The notes below the pieces were generated by a model that saw only the letters and a list, made by a program, of their open reading frames with translations, was not told the DNA's origin and ran no database searches. From contig NZ_AP014627.1 in assembly GCF_001547895.1 (NCBI RefSeq), positions 61,001-125,000 on the forward strand: a stretch of 64,000 bases of DNA, read 5' to 3'. The position numbers and the translations under genes were made by a program. The number at the start of each line of letters is the position of its first letter. Within the stretch, counting starts at the first letter, position 1. The stretch comes from Pseudomonas sp. Os17. GTDB lineage: Bacteria; Pseudomonadota; Gammaproteobacteria; Pseudomonadales; Pseudomonadaceae. Shown here piece by piece: positions 55,926 to 64,000 of this stretch.

Positions 55926-57362
55926 TTACTCGACGGCTTTGACCATGTCTTCGATGACCTTCTTCGCGTCACCGAAGACCATCATGGTCTTGTCCAGGTA
56001 GAACAGTTCGTTGTCCAGGCCGGCATAGCCGCTGGCCATGGAGCGCTTGTTGACGATGATGGTCTTGGCCTTGAAGGCTTCGAGGATCGGCATGCCGGCG
56101 ATGGGCGACTTCGGATCGTTCTTCGCTGCCGGGTTGACCACGTCGTTGGCGCCCAGTACCAGCACCACATCGGCCTGGCCGAACTCGGAGTTGATGTCTT
56201 CCATCTCGAACACCTGGTCGTAAGGCACCTCGGCCTCGGCCAGCAGTACGTTCATGTGCCCGGGCATGCGCCCTGCCACCGGGTGGATCGCGTACTTCAC
56301 GGTGACGCCACGGTGGGTCAGCTTCTCGGTCAGCTCCTTCAACGCGTGCTGGGCCCGGGCCACGGCCAGGCCGTAACCGGGAACGATGATCACGGTGTCG
56401 GCGTTGGTCAGCAGGAACGTCGCATCGTCCGCCGAGCCAGATTTCACCGGGCGGGCTTCTTGAGCCCCGGCCGGGCCGCCAGCGTCGGCACTGTTGCCGA
56501 AACCGCCGAGCAGCACGTTGAAGAACGAACGGTTCATCGCCTTGCACATGATGTACGAGAGGATCGCGCCGCTGGAGCCCACCAGGGAGCCGGCGATGAT
56601 CAGCATCGAGTTGTTCAGGGAGAAACCGATCCCTGCTGCTGCCCAGCCCGAGTAGCTGTTGAGCATTGACACCACCACCGGCATGTCGGCGCCGCCGATC
56701 GGGATGATGATCAGCACGCCCATGACGAAGGCCAGCGCCAGCATCAGGGCAAAGGCGCCGAGGTTGCCGGTGGCCATGAAGGTCACGCCCAGGCCAAGGG
56801 TGGCCAGGCCCAGCACCAGATTGAGCTTGTGCTGGCCGGCAAACTGTACCGGTGCACCCTGGAACAGGCGGAACTTGTACTTGCCCGAAAGCTTGCCGAA
56901 GGCGATCACCGAACCGGAGAAGGTAATGGCACCGATGGCAGCACCGAGGAACAGCTCCAGGCGGTTACCGGCGGGGATTGCGTCGCCCAGGTGTTTGACG
57001 ATGCCCAGGGACTGGGGCTCGACCACGGCGGCAATGGCAATGAACACCGCGGCCAGGCCGATCATGCTGTGCATGAAGGCCACCAGTTCCGGCATCTTGG
57101 TCATCTCGACGCGCTTGGCCATGATCGAACCGGCGGTGCCGCCGATCAGCAGGCCGACGATGACGTAGCCGATACCGGCGGTCGCCAGTTCCGCGCCCAG
57201 TTTATAGATGAGGCCGATGGTGGTCAGGACCGCCAGGGCCATGCCCAACATGCCGAACAGGTTGCCGCGTCGGGACGTGGTCGGGTGCGAAAGCCCCTTG
57301 AGCGCCTGGATAAAGCACACCGAGGCGATCAGATAGAGGGTTGTTACCAGGTTCATGCTCAT
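55926..57362 (-). CDS. pntB: NAD(P) transhydrogenase subunit beta
   Basis: This 478-aa subunit has nine helices and a C-terminal NADP(H)-binding domain III. The cytoplasmic domain carries IIVPGYGLAVARAQHAL, HPVAGRMPGHMNVLLAEA and GANDVVNPAA of the NADP site. With the two alpha polypeptides it couples proton flow to hydride transfer from NADH to NADP+. Its ATG abuts the pntAB stop at one base. Confidence 0.95.
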   Translation of the reverse strand: MSMNLVTTLYLIASVCFIQALKGLSHPTTSRRGNLFGMLGMALAVLTTIGLIYKLGAELATAGIGYVIVGLLIGGTAGSIMAKRVEMTKMPELVAFMHSMIGLAAVFIAIAAVVEPQSLGIVKHLGDAIPAGNRLELFLGAAIGAITFSGSVIAFGKLSGKYKFRLFQGAPVQFAGQHKLNLVLGLATLGLGVTFMATGNLGAFALMLALAFVMGVLIIIPIGGADMPVVVSMLNSYSGWAAAGIGFSLNNSMLIIAGSLVGSSGAILSYIMCKAMNRSFFNVLLGGFGNSADAGGPAGAQEARPVKSGSADDATFLLTNADTVIIVPGYGLAVARAQHALKELTEKLTHRGVTVKYAIHPVAGRMPGHMNVLLAEAEVPYDQVFEMEDINSEFGQADVVLVLGANDVVNPAAKNDPKSPIAGMPILEAFKAKTIIVNKRSMASGYAGLDNELFYLDKTMMVFGDAKKVIEDMVKAVE

Positions 57363-57685
57363 TATTTCTGCACCTCTTCTTTCACGGCTTTGGGCGCTTT
57401 CTTCTTAAACATTTCCAGCATGCGACGGGTCACCAGGAAGCCACCGAACACGTTGACCGCGGCCAGGGCTACGGCCAGGGTGCCCATGGTCTTGCCCAGC
57501 GGGGTCACGGTCAGGGCGGCAGCCAGCATGGCGCCGACGATGACGATCGCGGAAATGGCGTTGGTCACCGCCATCAGTGGCGTGTGCAGTGCGGGTGTCA
57601 CGTTCCAGACCACGTGGTAACCGACATAGATCGCCAGCACGAAGATGATCAGGTTGTAGATACCGGGGGAGATAAGCTCTTCCAT
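57362..57685 (-). CDS. pntAB: NAD(P) transhydrogenase subunit alpha part 2 (membrane part)
   Basis: This 107-aa protein is the membrane portion of the alpha subunit, with three or four helices ([39 protein letters not shown]). In many bacteria the alpha chain is split this way from the NAD-binding part. It lies between the soluble alpha gene and pntB, each a few bases apart. Confidence 0.94.
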   Translation of the reverse strand: MEELISPGIYNLIIFVLAIYVGYHVVWNVTPALHTPLMAVTNAISAIVIVGAMLAAALTVTPLGKTMGTLAVALAAVNVFGGFLVTRRMLEMFKKKAPKAVKEEVQK

Positions 57686-57700
57686 CGTCTGAATCCCTGC

Positions 57701-58822
57701 TTAGGCGTTTTTGCGGATGACTTGGCCGTCGCGGCACATCAGGCACGCGGCGACGATGTCGTCTTCTAGGTTGACTTCGAACTGCCCTTCTTTGGTGAAG
57801 ACAAGCTTCAGGAAGTCCAGCAGGTTGCGGGCGTACAGCGCCGAGGCGTCAGCGGCGACGGCGCCGGCCAGGTTGGTCGGGCCAACGATGGTCACGCCGT
57901 TTTCCACCACCACCTGGTCCGCCACGGTCAGCGGGCAGTTGCCACCCTGGGCGGCTGCCAGGTCGATGACCACCGAGCCGGGCTTCATCTGGGCCACGGT
58001 TTCGGCGCTGAGCAAGGTCGGCGCCTTGCGGCCTGGAATCAGTGCGGTGGTAATGACGATATCCGCCTGCTTGGCGCGCTCGTGCACTGCCAGGGCCTGG
58101 CGCTGCATCCAGCTGGCGGGCATGGGGCGGGCATAACCGCCGACGCCGACGGCGCATTCGCGCTCCTCATCGGTTTCGTAAGGCACGTCGACGAACTTGG
58201 CGCCCAAGGACTCGATCTGCTCTTTCACCGCCGGACGCACATCCGAAGCCTCGATCACTGCCCCCAGGCGCTTGGCCGTGGCGATGGCCTGCAGCCCCGC
58301 CACGCCGGCGCCGAGAATCAGCACGCGGGCCGCTTTGACGGTACCGGCGGCGGTCATCAGCATCGGCATGAAGCGCGGGTAGTAGTGGGCGGCCAGCAGT
58401 ACGGCCTTGTAACCGGCGATGTTGGCCTGGGATGACAGCACGTCCAGGCTCTGGGCCCGAGAGGTACGTGGCGCCGCTTCCAGGGCGAAGGCGGTAATGC
58501 CGCGCTCGGCCAGCTTGGCGATGGTTTCATTGCTGAACGGATTGAGCATGCCCACCAGCACGGTGCCGCTCTTGATCAGGGCCAGTTCGCTGTCGCTGGG
58601 GGCGACGACCTTGAGAATCAGTTCGGCGCCAAAGGCATCGTTGGCGCTGCCAATGGTGGCTCCTGCCGCTTCATAGGCACTGTCGACCACGCTGGCATTG
58701 ATGCCCGCGCCGCTTTGCACAGTGACTTTATGACCCTGGCCGATCAGCTTCTTGATGGTTTCCGGGGTTGCAGCAACCCGTGTTTCACCCGTCTGGGTTT
58801 CGAGAGGAACACCAATGTGCAC
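57701..58822 (-). CDS. pntAA: NAD(P) transhydrogenase subunit alpha part 1 (NAD-binding)
   Basis: This 373-aa soluble subunit binds NAD(H) in domain I. The Rossmann motif is VLILGAGVAGLQAIATAKRLGA, and the alanine-dehydrogenase-like start reads IGVPLETQTGETRVAATPETI. The mobile loop (ECAVGVGGYARPMPASW) contacts the pntB domain. It begins the pntAA-pntAB-pntB operon. The 451 bases upstream (58823-59273) hold no gene and no operator I can name. Confidence 0.95.
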   Translation of the reverse strand: MHIGVPLETQTGETRVAATPETIKKLIGQGHKVTVQSGAGINASVVDSAYEAAGATIGSANDAFGAELILKVVAPSDSELALIKSGTVLVGMLNPFSNETIAKLAERGITAFALEAAPRTSRAQSLDVLSSQANIAGYKAVLLAAHYYPRFMPMLMTAAGTVKAARVLILGAGVAGLQAIATAKRLGAVIEASDVRPAVKEQIESLGAKFVDVPYETDEERECAVGVGGYARPMPASWMQRQALAVHERAKQADIVITTALIPGRKAPTLLSAETVAQMKPGSVVIDLAAAQGGNCPLTVADQVVVENGVTIVGPTNLAGAVAADASALYARNLLDFLKLVFTKEGQFEVNLEDDIVAACLMCRDGQVIRKNA

Positions 58823-59273
58823 GTCAAATCTCCTGCTTGATCTTATTGCTTTCGATCTTTCTTAGAAGGCCAGCGCACTGCGGAGGGTGCGACTGGGGCG
58901 GCCGATCAGCACGATCCCGCTGAAATCGCAGCGGGGCGCGGCATTTTGCAGGCGAACTTTGAGGCCTTCAAGGGATTCTGACTAGTGACGGAAAATTAAC
59001 TACAAGTCACCCCGTGACCGAATGTCGCAAGGGGTGGGGTTAAACCCTTGTAAGCCGTGCCTTTCAAGGCTTTTATCGTCTAAATAAGATTTTTCTCATC
59101 CGCTGTGTGAATAGTCTTACATTACTGTCAAATAAACCCTACAGGCCGCGTGGTTAGGCGCTTTTAGGACTATTGTCCGAGGTGTCGGTACAGTCTGTTG
59201 AAATGCGACAAATACTTATATCTGTAGGGCTTTTGTTTTTCTGACTACGGGGTCAGCTAATCGCTGGAGGCCC

Positions 59274-60173
59274 CTACCCTTCTAGGTTGTAGCTGTGTGC
59301 CTGATTCACCAGCCAATCGCGAAATGCCCGTAAAGAGGCGGATTCCACCTTGCGCTCGGGAATCATCAGGTAATACGCCTTGATGCTGGTCAGAGCCTGC
59401 GGGTTGGCAATGACCAGACGTTTTTCCGCCAGTTCGCGCTGGATCAGGAAGGCTGGAATCAGCGCGATACCCATGTCGTGCATGGCTGCCTGGGCGAGCA
59501 TGGAGAATAGCTCGTAGCGTGGGCCTGTCATGTCGCGGGGGACGTTCAACTGCTGTGAGTTGAACCATTGGCGCCAGGCATAGGGTCGGGTGGTCTGTTG
59601 CAGCAGGGGCAGCTCGGCGATGGCTGCGGCGCTCAGTTGCTGCCGATCAGCCAGCAGGGCCGGGCTGCACACCGGTACCGGGTGCTCGCCCATCAGGCGA
59701 TGGGACTGGGTGCCGGACCAATCGGCATCACCAAAGTAGATGGCGGCGTCAAATGGCGTGTCGGCAAACAGGAAGGGGCGCGTGCGGTTGGTCAGGTTGA
59801 CGGTGACTTCGGGGTGTTGCTGCTGGAAATCCTTGAGGCGCGGCAGCAGCCACTGGGTGCCGAAGGTCGGGACCACCGCCAGCTCGATGACATTGGCGCC
59901 CTGCTGCCCCATCACGGAGAGCGTGTCGCGTTCCACCGCATCCAGTTGTGTCGCTACCCGGCGGCTGTAGGAAAGCCCGGCTTCGGTGAGTTTGACGCCC
60001 CGCCGCGAGCGTCGAAACAGCTCCACGCCGAGAAACTCTTCCAGGCTGGCGATCTGTCGGCAGACGGCGCCCTGGGTCAGGGAAAGCTCCTGCGCCGCCT
60101 TGGTGAAGCTTTCGTGACGGGCGGCGGCCTCGAAGCTGATCAGGGCGGCGGTGCTGGGGATCTTCCTGCGCAT
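59274..60173 (-). CDS. gcdR: LysR-type regulator of glutarate catabolism (GcdR-like)
   Basis: This 299-aa LysR-family activator has an N-terminal helix-turn-helix (about 1-65, AAARHESFTKAAQELSLTQGAVCRQIASLEEFLG) and a two-lobed effector domain. It is divergent from gcdH, the classic position for its target regulator, and matches PA0448. ATG 60173 was chosen because it opens the wHTH; the frame extends upstream into the promoter. The symbol is given by context. Confidence 0.87.
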   Translation of the reverse strand: MRRKIPSTAALISFEAAARHESFTKAAQELSLTQGAVCRQIASLEEFLGVELFRRSRRGVKLTEAGLSYSRRVATQLDAVERDTLSVMGQQGANVIELAVVPTFGTQWLLPRLKDFQQQHPEVTVNLTNRTRPFLFADTPFDAAIYFGDADWSGTQSHRLMGEHPVPVCSPALLADRQQLSAAAIAELPLLQQTTRPYAWRQWFNSQQLNVPRDMTGPRYELFSMLAQAAMHDMGIALIPAFLIQRELAEKRLVIANPQALTSIKAYYLMIPERKVESASLRAFRDWLVNQAHSYNLEG

Positions 60174-60331
60174 GTACGGCAATCTCACTAATAGACGCTG
60201 TAAAAGGTAATTTTGGCCATTACGGAGTGAGAAATTAGCACAACAACTTGCGAAATCCTCGTTTGCCCGCGAGCTCCTGTCAGGCCTAGGATCGGTCCAC
60301 GATAGTTGACCTACTTCACGAGGATTCACTC

Positions 60332-61513
60332 ATGGGCGGCAAAGCAAGCTTCAACTGGATCGATCCCCTTCTGCTGGACCAGCAACTCACCGAAGAAGAG
60401 CGCATGGTCCGCGACAGCGCCGAGCAGTTCGCTCAGGACAAGCTGGCGCCTCGGGTGTTGGAAGCTTTTCGCCATGAGCAGACCGATCCGGCCATTTTCC
60501 GTGAAATGGGTGAAGTCGGCCTGTTGGGGGCGACCATTCCCGAGCAGTACGGCGGCAGCGGCCTGAACTATGTGTGCTACGGCCTGATCGCACGGGAAGT
60601 GGAGCGCGTCGATTCCGGCTATCGCTCGATGATGAGTGTGCAGTCGTCCCTGGTGATGGTGCCGATCAATGAGTTCGGGACCGAGGCGCAAAAACAGAAG
60701 TACCTGCCGAAGCTGGCGTCCGGCGAGTGGATTGGTTGCTTTGGTCTGACCGAGCCGAACCATGGTTCCGACCCGGGTGCGATGATTTCTCGTGCACGCA
60801 AAGTGGATGGGGGCTACAGCCTGACCGGCAGCAAGATGTGGATCACCAACAGTCCGATCGCGGATGTGTTTGTGGTCTGGGCCAAGGATGACGCCGGCGA
60901 TATCCGCGGTTTCGTTCTGGAGAAGGGTTGGAAAGGCCTGAGCGCACCGGCCATTCATGGCAAGGTGGGGCTGCGTGCGTCGATCACTGGGGAAATCGTC
61001 ATGGACAACGTGTTCGTGCCGGAAGAGAACATCTTCCCGGACGTGCGCGGTCTCAAAGGTCCATTCACTTGCTTGAACTCGGCCCGTTACGGCATCTCCT
61101 GGGGGGCTTTGGGTGCGGCGGAGTTCTGCTGGCATACCGCGCGGCAATACACGCTGGATCGCCAGCAGTTCGGTCGGCCCCTGGCGGCGACTCAACTGAT
61201 CCAGAAAAAGCTGGCGGACATGCAGACCGAGATTACCCTCGCCCTTCAGGGGTGCCTGCGTCTGGGGCGGATGAAGGATGAAGGAACGGCGGCAGTGGAA
61301 ATCACTTCGATCATGAAGCGCAACTCCTGCGGCAAGTCCCTGGACATCGCCCGTATGGCTCGTGACATGTTGGGTGGCAATGGCATCTCTGATGAGTTCG
61401 GCATCGCCCGGCACCTGGTGAACCTGGAAGTGGTCAACACTTACGAAGGCACCCATGACGTTCATGCGCTGATTCTGGGGCGCGCGCAAACCGGCATCCA
61501 GGCGTTCTATTAA
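60332..61513 (+). CDS. gcdH: glutaryl-CoA dehydrogenase
   Basis: This FAD enzyme (393 aa) oxidises and decarboxylates glutaryl-CoA to crotonyl-CoA in lysine and glutarate breakdown. The acyl-CoA dehydrogenase motifs are [16 protein letters not shown] and [11 protein letters not shown], and the catalytic glutamate lies in [24 protein letters not shown] precedes the ATG. It pairs with the CoA transferase that follows 13 bases later. Confidence 0.95.
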   Translation: MGGKASFNWIDPLLLDQQLTEEERMVRDSAEQFAQDKLAPRVLEAFRHEQTDPAIFREMGEVGLLGATIPEQYGGSGLNYVCYGLIAREVERVDSGYRSMMSVQSSLVMVPINEFGTEAQKQKYLPKLASGEWIGCFGLTEPNHGSDPGAMISRARKVDGGYSLTGSKMWITNSPIADVFVVWAKDDAGDIRGFVLEKGWKGLSAPAIHGKVGLRASITGEIVMDNVFVPEENIFPDVRGLKGPFTCLNSARYGISWGALGAAEFCWHTARQYTLDRQQFGRPLAATQLIQKKLADMQTEITLALQGCLRLGRMKDEGTAAVEITSIMKRNSCGKSLDIARMARDMLGGNGISDEFGIARHLVNLEVVNTYEGTHDVHALILGRAQTGIQAFY

Positions 61514-61526
61514 TAGGAGAGCGACT

Positions 61527-62747
61527 ATGGGCGCGTTATCGCATCTGCGGGTACTGGATTTATCGCGGGTATTGGCCGGGCCCTGGTCCGGGCAGATCCT
61601 GGCGGACCTGGGGGCCGAAGTCATCAAGGTCGAACGTCCGGGCAATGGTGACGATACGCGCGCCTGGGGGCCGCCCTTCCTGAAGGATGCTGATGGCGAG
61701 AACACTACGGAGGCCGCTTATTACCTGTCGGCCAACCGTAACAAGCAGTCGGTGACCATAGATTTCACCCGCCCTGAGGGGCAGCAGTTGGTGCGTGAGC
61801 TGGCGGCCAAGTCGGATATCGTCATCGAGAACTTCAAGGTGGGTGGACTGGCGGCCTATGGCCTGGACTATGAGTCGCTCAAGGCGATCAATCCGCGCTT
61901 GATCTATTGTTCGATCACCGGGTTTGGGCAGACGGGGCCTTATGCCAAGCGTGCCGGCTATGACTTCATGATCCAGGGGCTGGGCGGATTGATGAGCCTG
62001 ACCGGTCGGCCTGAAGGGGATGACGGAGCCGGGCCGGTGAAGGTGGGGGTGGCCTTGACCGACATCCTGACGGGGCTGTATTCGACGGTGGCGATTCTGG
62101 CTGCCTTGGCTCATCGTGATCAGGGCGGCGCCGGGCAGCACATTGATATGGCGCTATTGGATGTGCAGGTTGCATGTCTGGCCAACCAGGCGATGAACTA
62201 CCTGACGACGGGGGTTGCTCCGAAGCGCTTGGGGAACGCTCACCCGAACATAGTTCCCTATCAGGATTTTCCGACCGCAGATGGTGATTTCATTCTTACC
62301 GTGGGGAATGACGGGCAGTTTCGCAAGTTTGCCGAGGTCGCAGGCCAGCCCCAGTGGGCGGACGATCCTCGGTTTGCCACTAATAAGCTGCGGGTGGCCA
62401 ACCGGGCTGTGTTGATTCCACTGATTCGTCAGGCGACGGTGTTCAAGACCACTGCCGAGTGGGTGAGTCAGTTGGAGCAGGCAGGTGTGCCCTGTGGGCC
62501 GATCAATGACCTGGCTCAGGTGTTTGCTGATCCGCAGGTGGTGTCACGGCGGCTGGCGTTGGAGTTGCCTCATGCGTTGGCGGGAATTGTGCCTCAGGTG
62601 GCCAGTCCGATTCGTCTTTCCGAGACGCCGGTGGAGTATCGCCATGCCCCTCCTCTATTGGGTGAGCACACGGCGCAGGTTCTGCAGCAGGTTTTGGGAA
62701 TGAAGGGCGAGGCCGTTGAGGCATTGAGGCGGTCGGGGGTGTTGTAG
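61527..62747 (+). CDS. class III CoA transferase (CaiB/BaiF), glutarate-activating type
   Basis: This 406-aa enzyme moves CoA between acids. The family start LDLSRVLAGPWSGQILADLGAEVIKVERPGNGD is clear, and the catalytic aspartate lies in GQHIDMALLDVQ. Next to gcdH it most likely activates glutarate with succinyl-CoA (PA0446 position). AGGAGAGC stands before the ATG. Codon use in the last 300 bases is slightly less GC-rich than in the rest of the gene. Confidence 0.92.
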   Translation: MGALSHLRVLDLSRVLAGPWSGQILADLGAEVIKVERPGNGDDTRAWGPPFLKDADGENTTEAAYYLSANRNKQSVTIDFTRPEGQQLVRELAAKSDIVIENFKVGGLAAYGLDYESLKAINPRLIYCSITGFGQTGPYAKRAGYDFMIQGLGGLMSLTGRPEGDDGAGPVKVGVALTDILTGLYSTVAILAALAHRDQGGAGQHIDMALLDVQVACLANQAMNYLTTGVAPKRLGNAHPNIVPYQDFPTADGDFILTVGNDGQFRKFAEVAGQPQWADDPRFATNKLRVANRAVLIPLIRQATVFKTTAEWVSQLEQAGVPCGPINDLAQVFADPQVVSRRLALELPHALAGIVPQVASPIRLSETPVEYRHAPPLLGEHTAQVLQQVLGMKGEAVEALRRSGVL

Positions 62748-62854
62748 GCCTTCTCTTCTATATAGAGAGGCGTGCGGCCGTATCTGTGCATCGCCTGCCA
62801 AAGCGGCTCTTCTGGGGTTGTCTGCTCTTATTCATAGAAAATTCAAATTAAAGG

Positions 62855-62882
62855 TTGACGGCAGATTCTACAGGTCTATAAT
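62855..62882 (+). promoter_or_regulatory. rRNA promoter P1
   Basis: TTGACG and TATAAT with a 16-base spacer, followed by a GC-rich discriminator CGCCCC. The 107 bases between the CoA transferase stop and this promoter hold no feature I can name. Confidence 0.82.
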
Positions 62883-63057
62883 TCGCCCCACTTCCGGCGC
62901 AGTCGAAACGGAAAACTCCTTGATATTCAACGAGTTACGCAGTTTTCGGCGGCGGTTACGCTTCAGTTCATCGAAGCCAGAAGCAGTTAGTAAGGCAGTG
63001 TGTTTTCGCCTTATTAACGATTCGATCGTCTCGGTCGAAAGCGGTTGAAAAGAGGTG

Positions 63058-63085
63058 TTGACAGCAGCGTGTAACGCTGTAGAAT
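63058..63085 (+). promoter_or_regulatory. rRNA promoter P2
   Basis: TTGACA and TAGAAT with a 16-base spacer and the discriminator TCGCCTCCC. It lies about 203 bases after P1 and has the same geometry. Confidence 0.85.
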
Positions 63086-63166
63086 TCGCCTCCCGCTAAC
63101 GAGAGATCGAAAGCGCAAGTGGTTGAAGTTGTTGAGGAAATCTTCAAAAACTTCTTAAAAAATCGC

Positions 63167-63194
63167 TTGACAGTAAATGAGGCTGCTGTAGAAT
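63167..63194 (+). promoter_or_regulatory. rRNA promoter P3
   Basis: TTGACA and TAGAAT with a 16-base spacer and a GCGCGCC discriminator. It lies closest to the 16S gene and follows an A/T-rich stretch that may act as an UP element. Confidence 0.85.
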
Positions 63195-63230
63195 GCGCGC
63201 CTCGGTTGAGACGAAAGATCTTAACCAACC

Positions 63231-63242
63231 GCTCTTTAACAA
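63231..63242 (+). promoter_or_regulatory. rRNA antitermination boxA
   Basis: GCTCTTTAACAA matches the boxA element that recruits NusB/S10 so that RNA polymerase does not stop within the long untranslated rRNA. It lies in the leader about 150 bases before 16S. Confidence 0.85.
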
Positions 63243-63391
63243 CTGAATCAAGCAATTCGTGTGGGTGCTTGTGGAGTCAGACTGATAGTCAAAAAGATTA
63301 TCAGCATCACAAGTTACTCCGCGAGAAATCAAAGATGTAACCAACGATTGCTGAGCCAAGTTTAGGGTTTTCTCAAAACCCAAAGATGTTT

Positions 63392-64000
<609 letters not shown>

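Noticed and set aside
62818..63048. 76-codon frame before the 16S gene
   Set aside because: It overlaps rRNA promoter P1 and leader sequence and has no ribosome site.

Overview
The window is chromosomal DNA of a Pseudomonas. The first ~600 nt of a 16S rRNA gene at the right edge, the high-GC codon use, the Pseudomonas-type REP palindromes (cores such as GTAGGAGC..GGCTTGCC) and gene order recalled from P. aeruginosa (coxBA-ctaG-coxC; metNIQ; znu/zur; polA-ErsA-engB; dsbA; algB-kinB; pntAB; gcdH) all agree. The 16S fragment and the gene content suggest the P. fluorescens group, perhaps near P. protegens or P. chlororaphis; this placement is inferred from memory and was not computed. I see no prophage, transposase, integrase or CRISPR array, so this is mainly core genome with lineage-specific reshuffling.

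Layout. (1) 0.1-8.9 kb: the aa3-type cytochrome c oxidase cluster, with structural subunits II, I and III, the copper and assembly factors CtaG, SURF1 and Sco, and heme A synthesis (CtaA, CtaB). (2) 8.9-19.3 kb: an octamer tandem repeat and stacked palindromes, the metNIQ methionine importer, catalase HPII (katE), a lipoprotein, the zinc regulon (znuB, znuC, zur, divergent znuA), homoserine kinase and a DUF2782 protein. (3) 19.3-25.2 kb: polA, the ErsA-type small RNA, engB, cytochromes c5 and c4, and dsbA. (4) 25.2-36.1 kb: signalling and cell-envelope genes, namely an EEP phosphatase-like protein, a GGDEF cyclase, an AmpD-type lipoprotein amidase, a CSS-EAL phosphodiesterase, KinB/AlgB, and a small operon (hypothetical, DUF1328, Ivy-like) behind a clear sigma-54 promoter. 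(5) 36.1-50 kb: transporters and envelope genes, namely GltP, a nucleoside-recognition (Gate) membrane protein, an Mla/MCE lipid-transport operon, DUF5924/DUF2914, an M16 peptidase, Na/Pi cotransporter, TerC, CitMHS and a GFA-family protein. (6) 50-54.2 kb: a DUF4105 protein behind three tandem DUF2388 paralogues, then two DUF1127 mini-proteins. (7) 54.2-62.8 kb: acetyl-CoA hydrolase/transferase, transhydrogenase pntAA-pntAB-pntB, and the glutarate pathway genes (LysR regulator, gcdH, class III CoA transferase). (8) 62.8-64 kb: three tandem rRNA promoters, boxA and the start of 16S rRNA.

The best candidates for something not fully described are regulatory or small-gene signals: the sigma-54 promoter with an upstream dyad between algB and the Ivy operon, a CTGTA half-site array upstream of the DUF1127 genes, the DUF2388 triplet coupled to a DUF4105 protein, a 29-codon ORF joined by ATGA overlaps to both coxB and coxA, and a signal-rich 744-base gap before gltP. 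I did not find a clearly novel multi-gene system such as a defence island or biosynthetic cluster.
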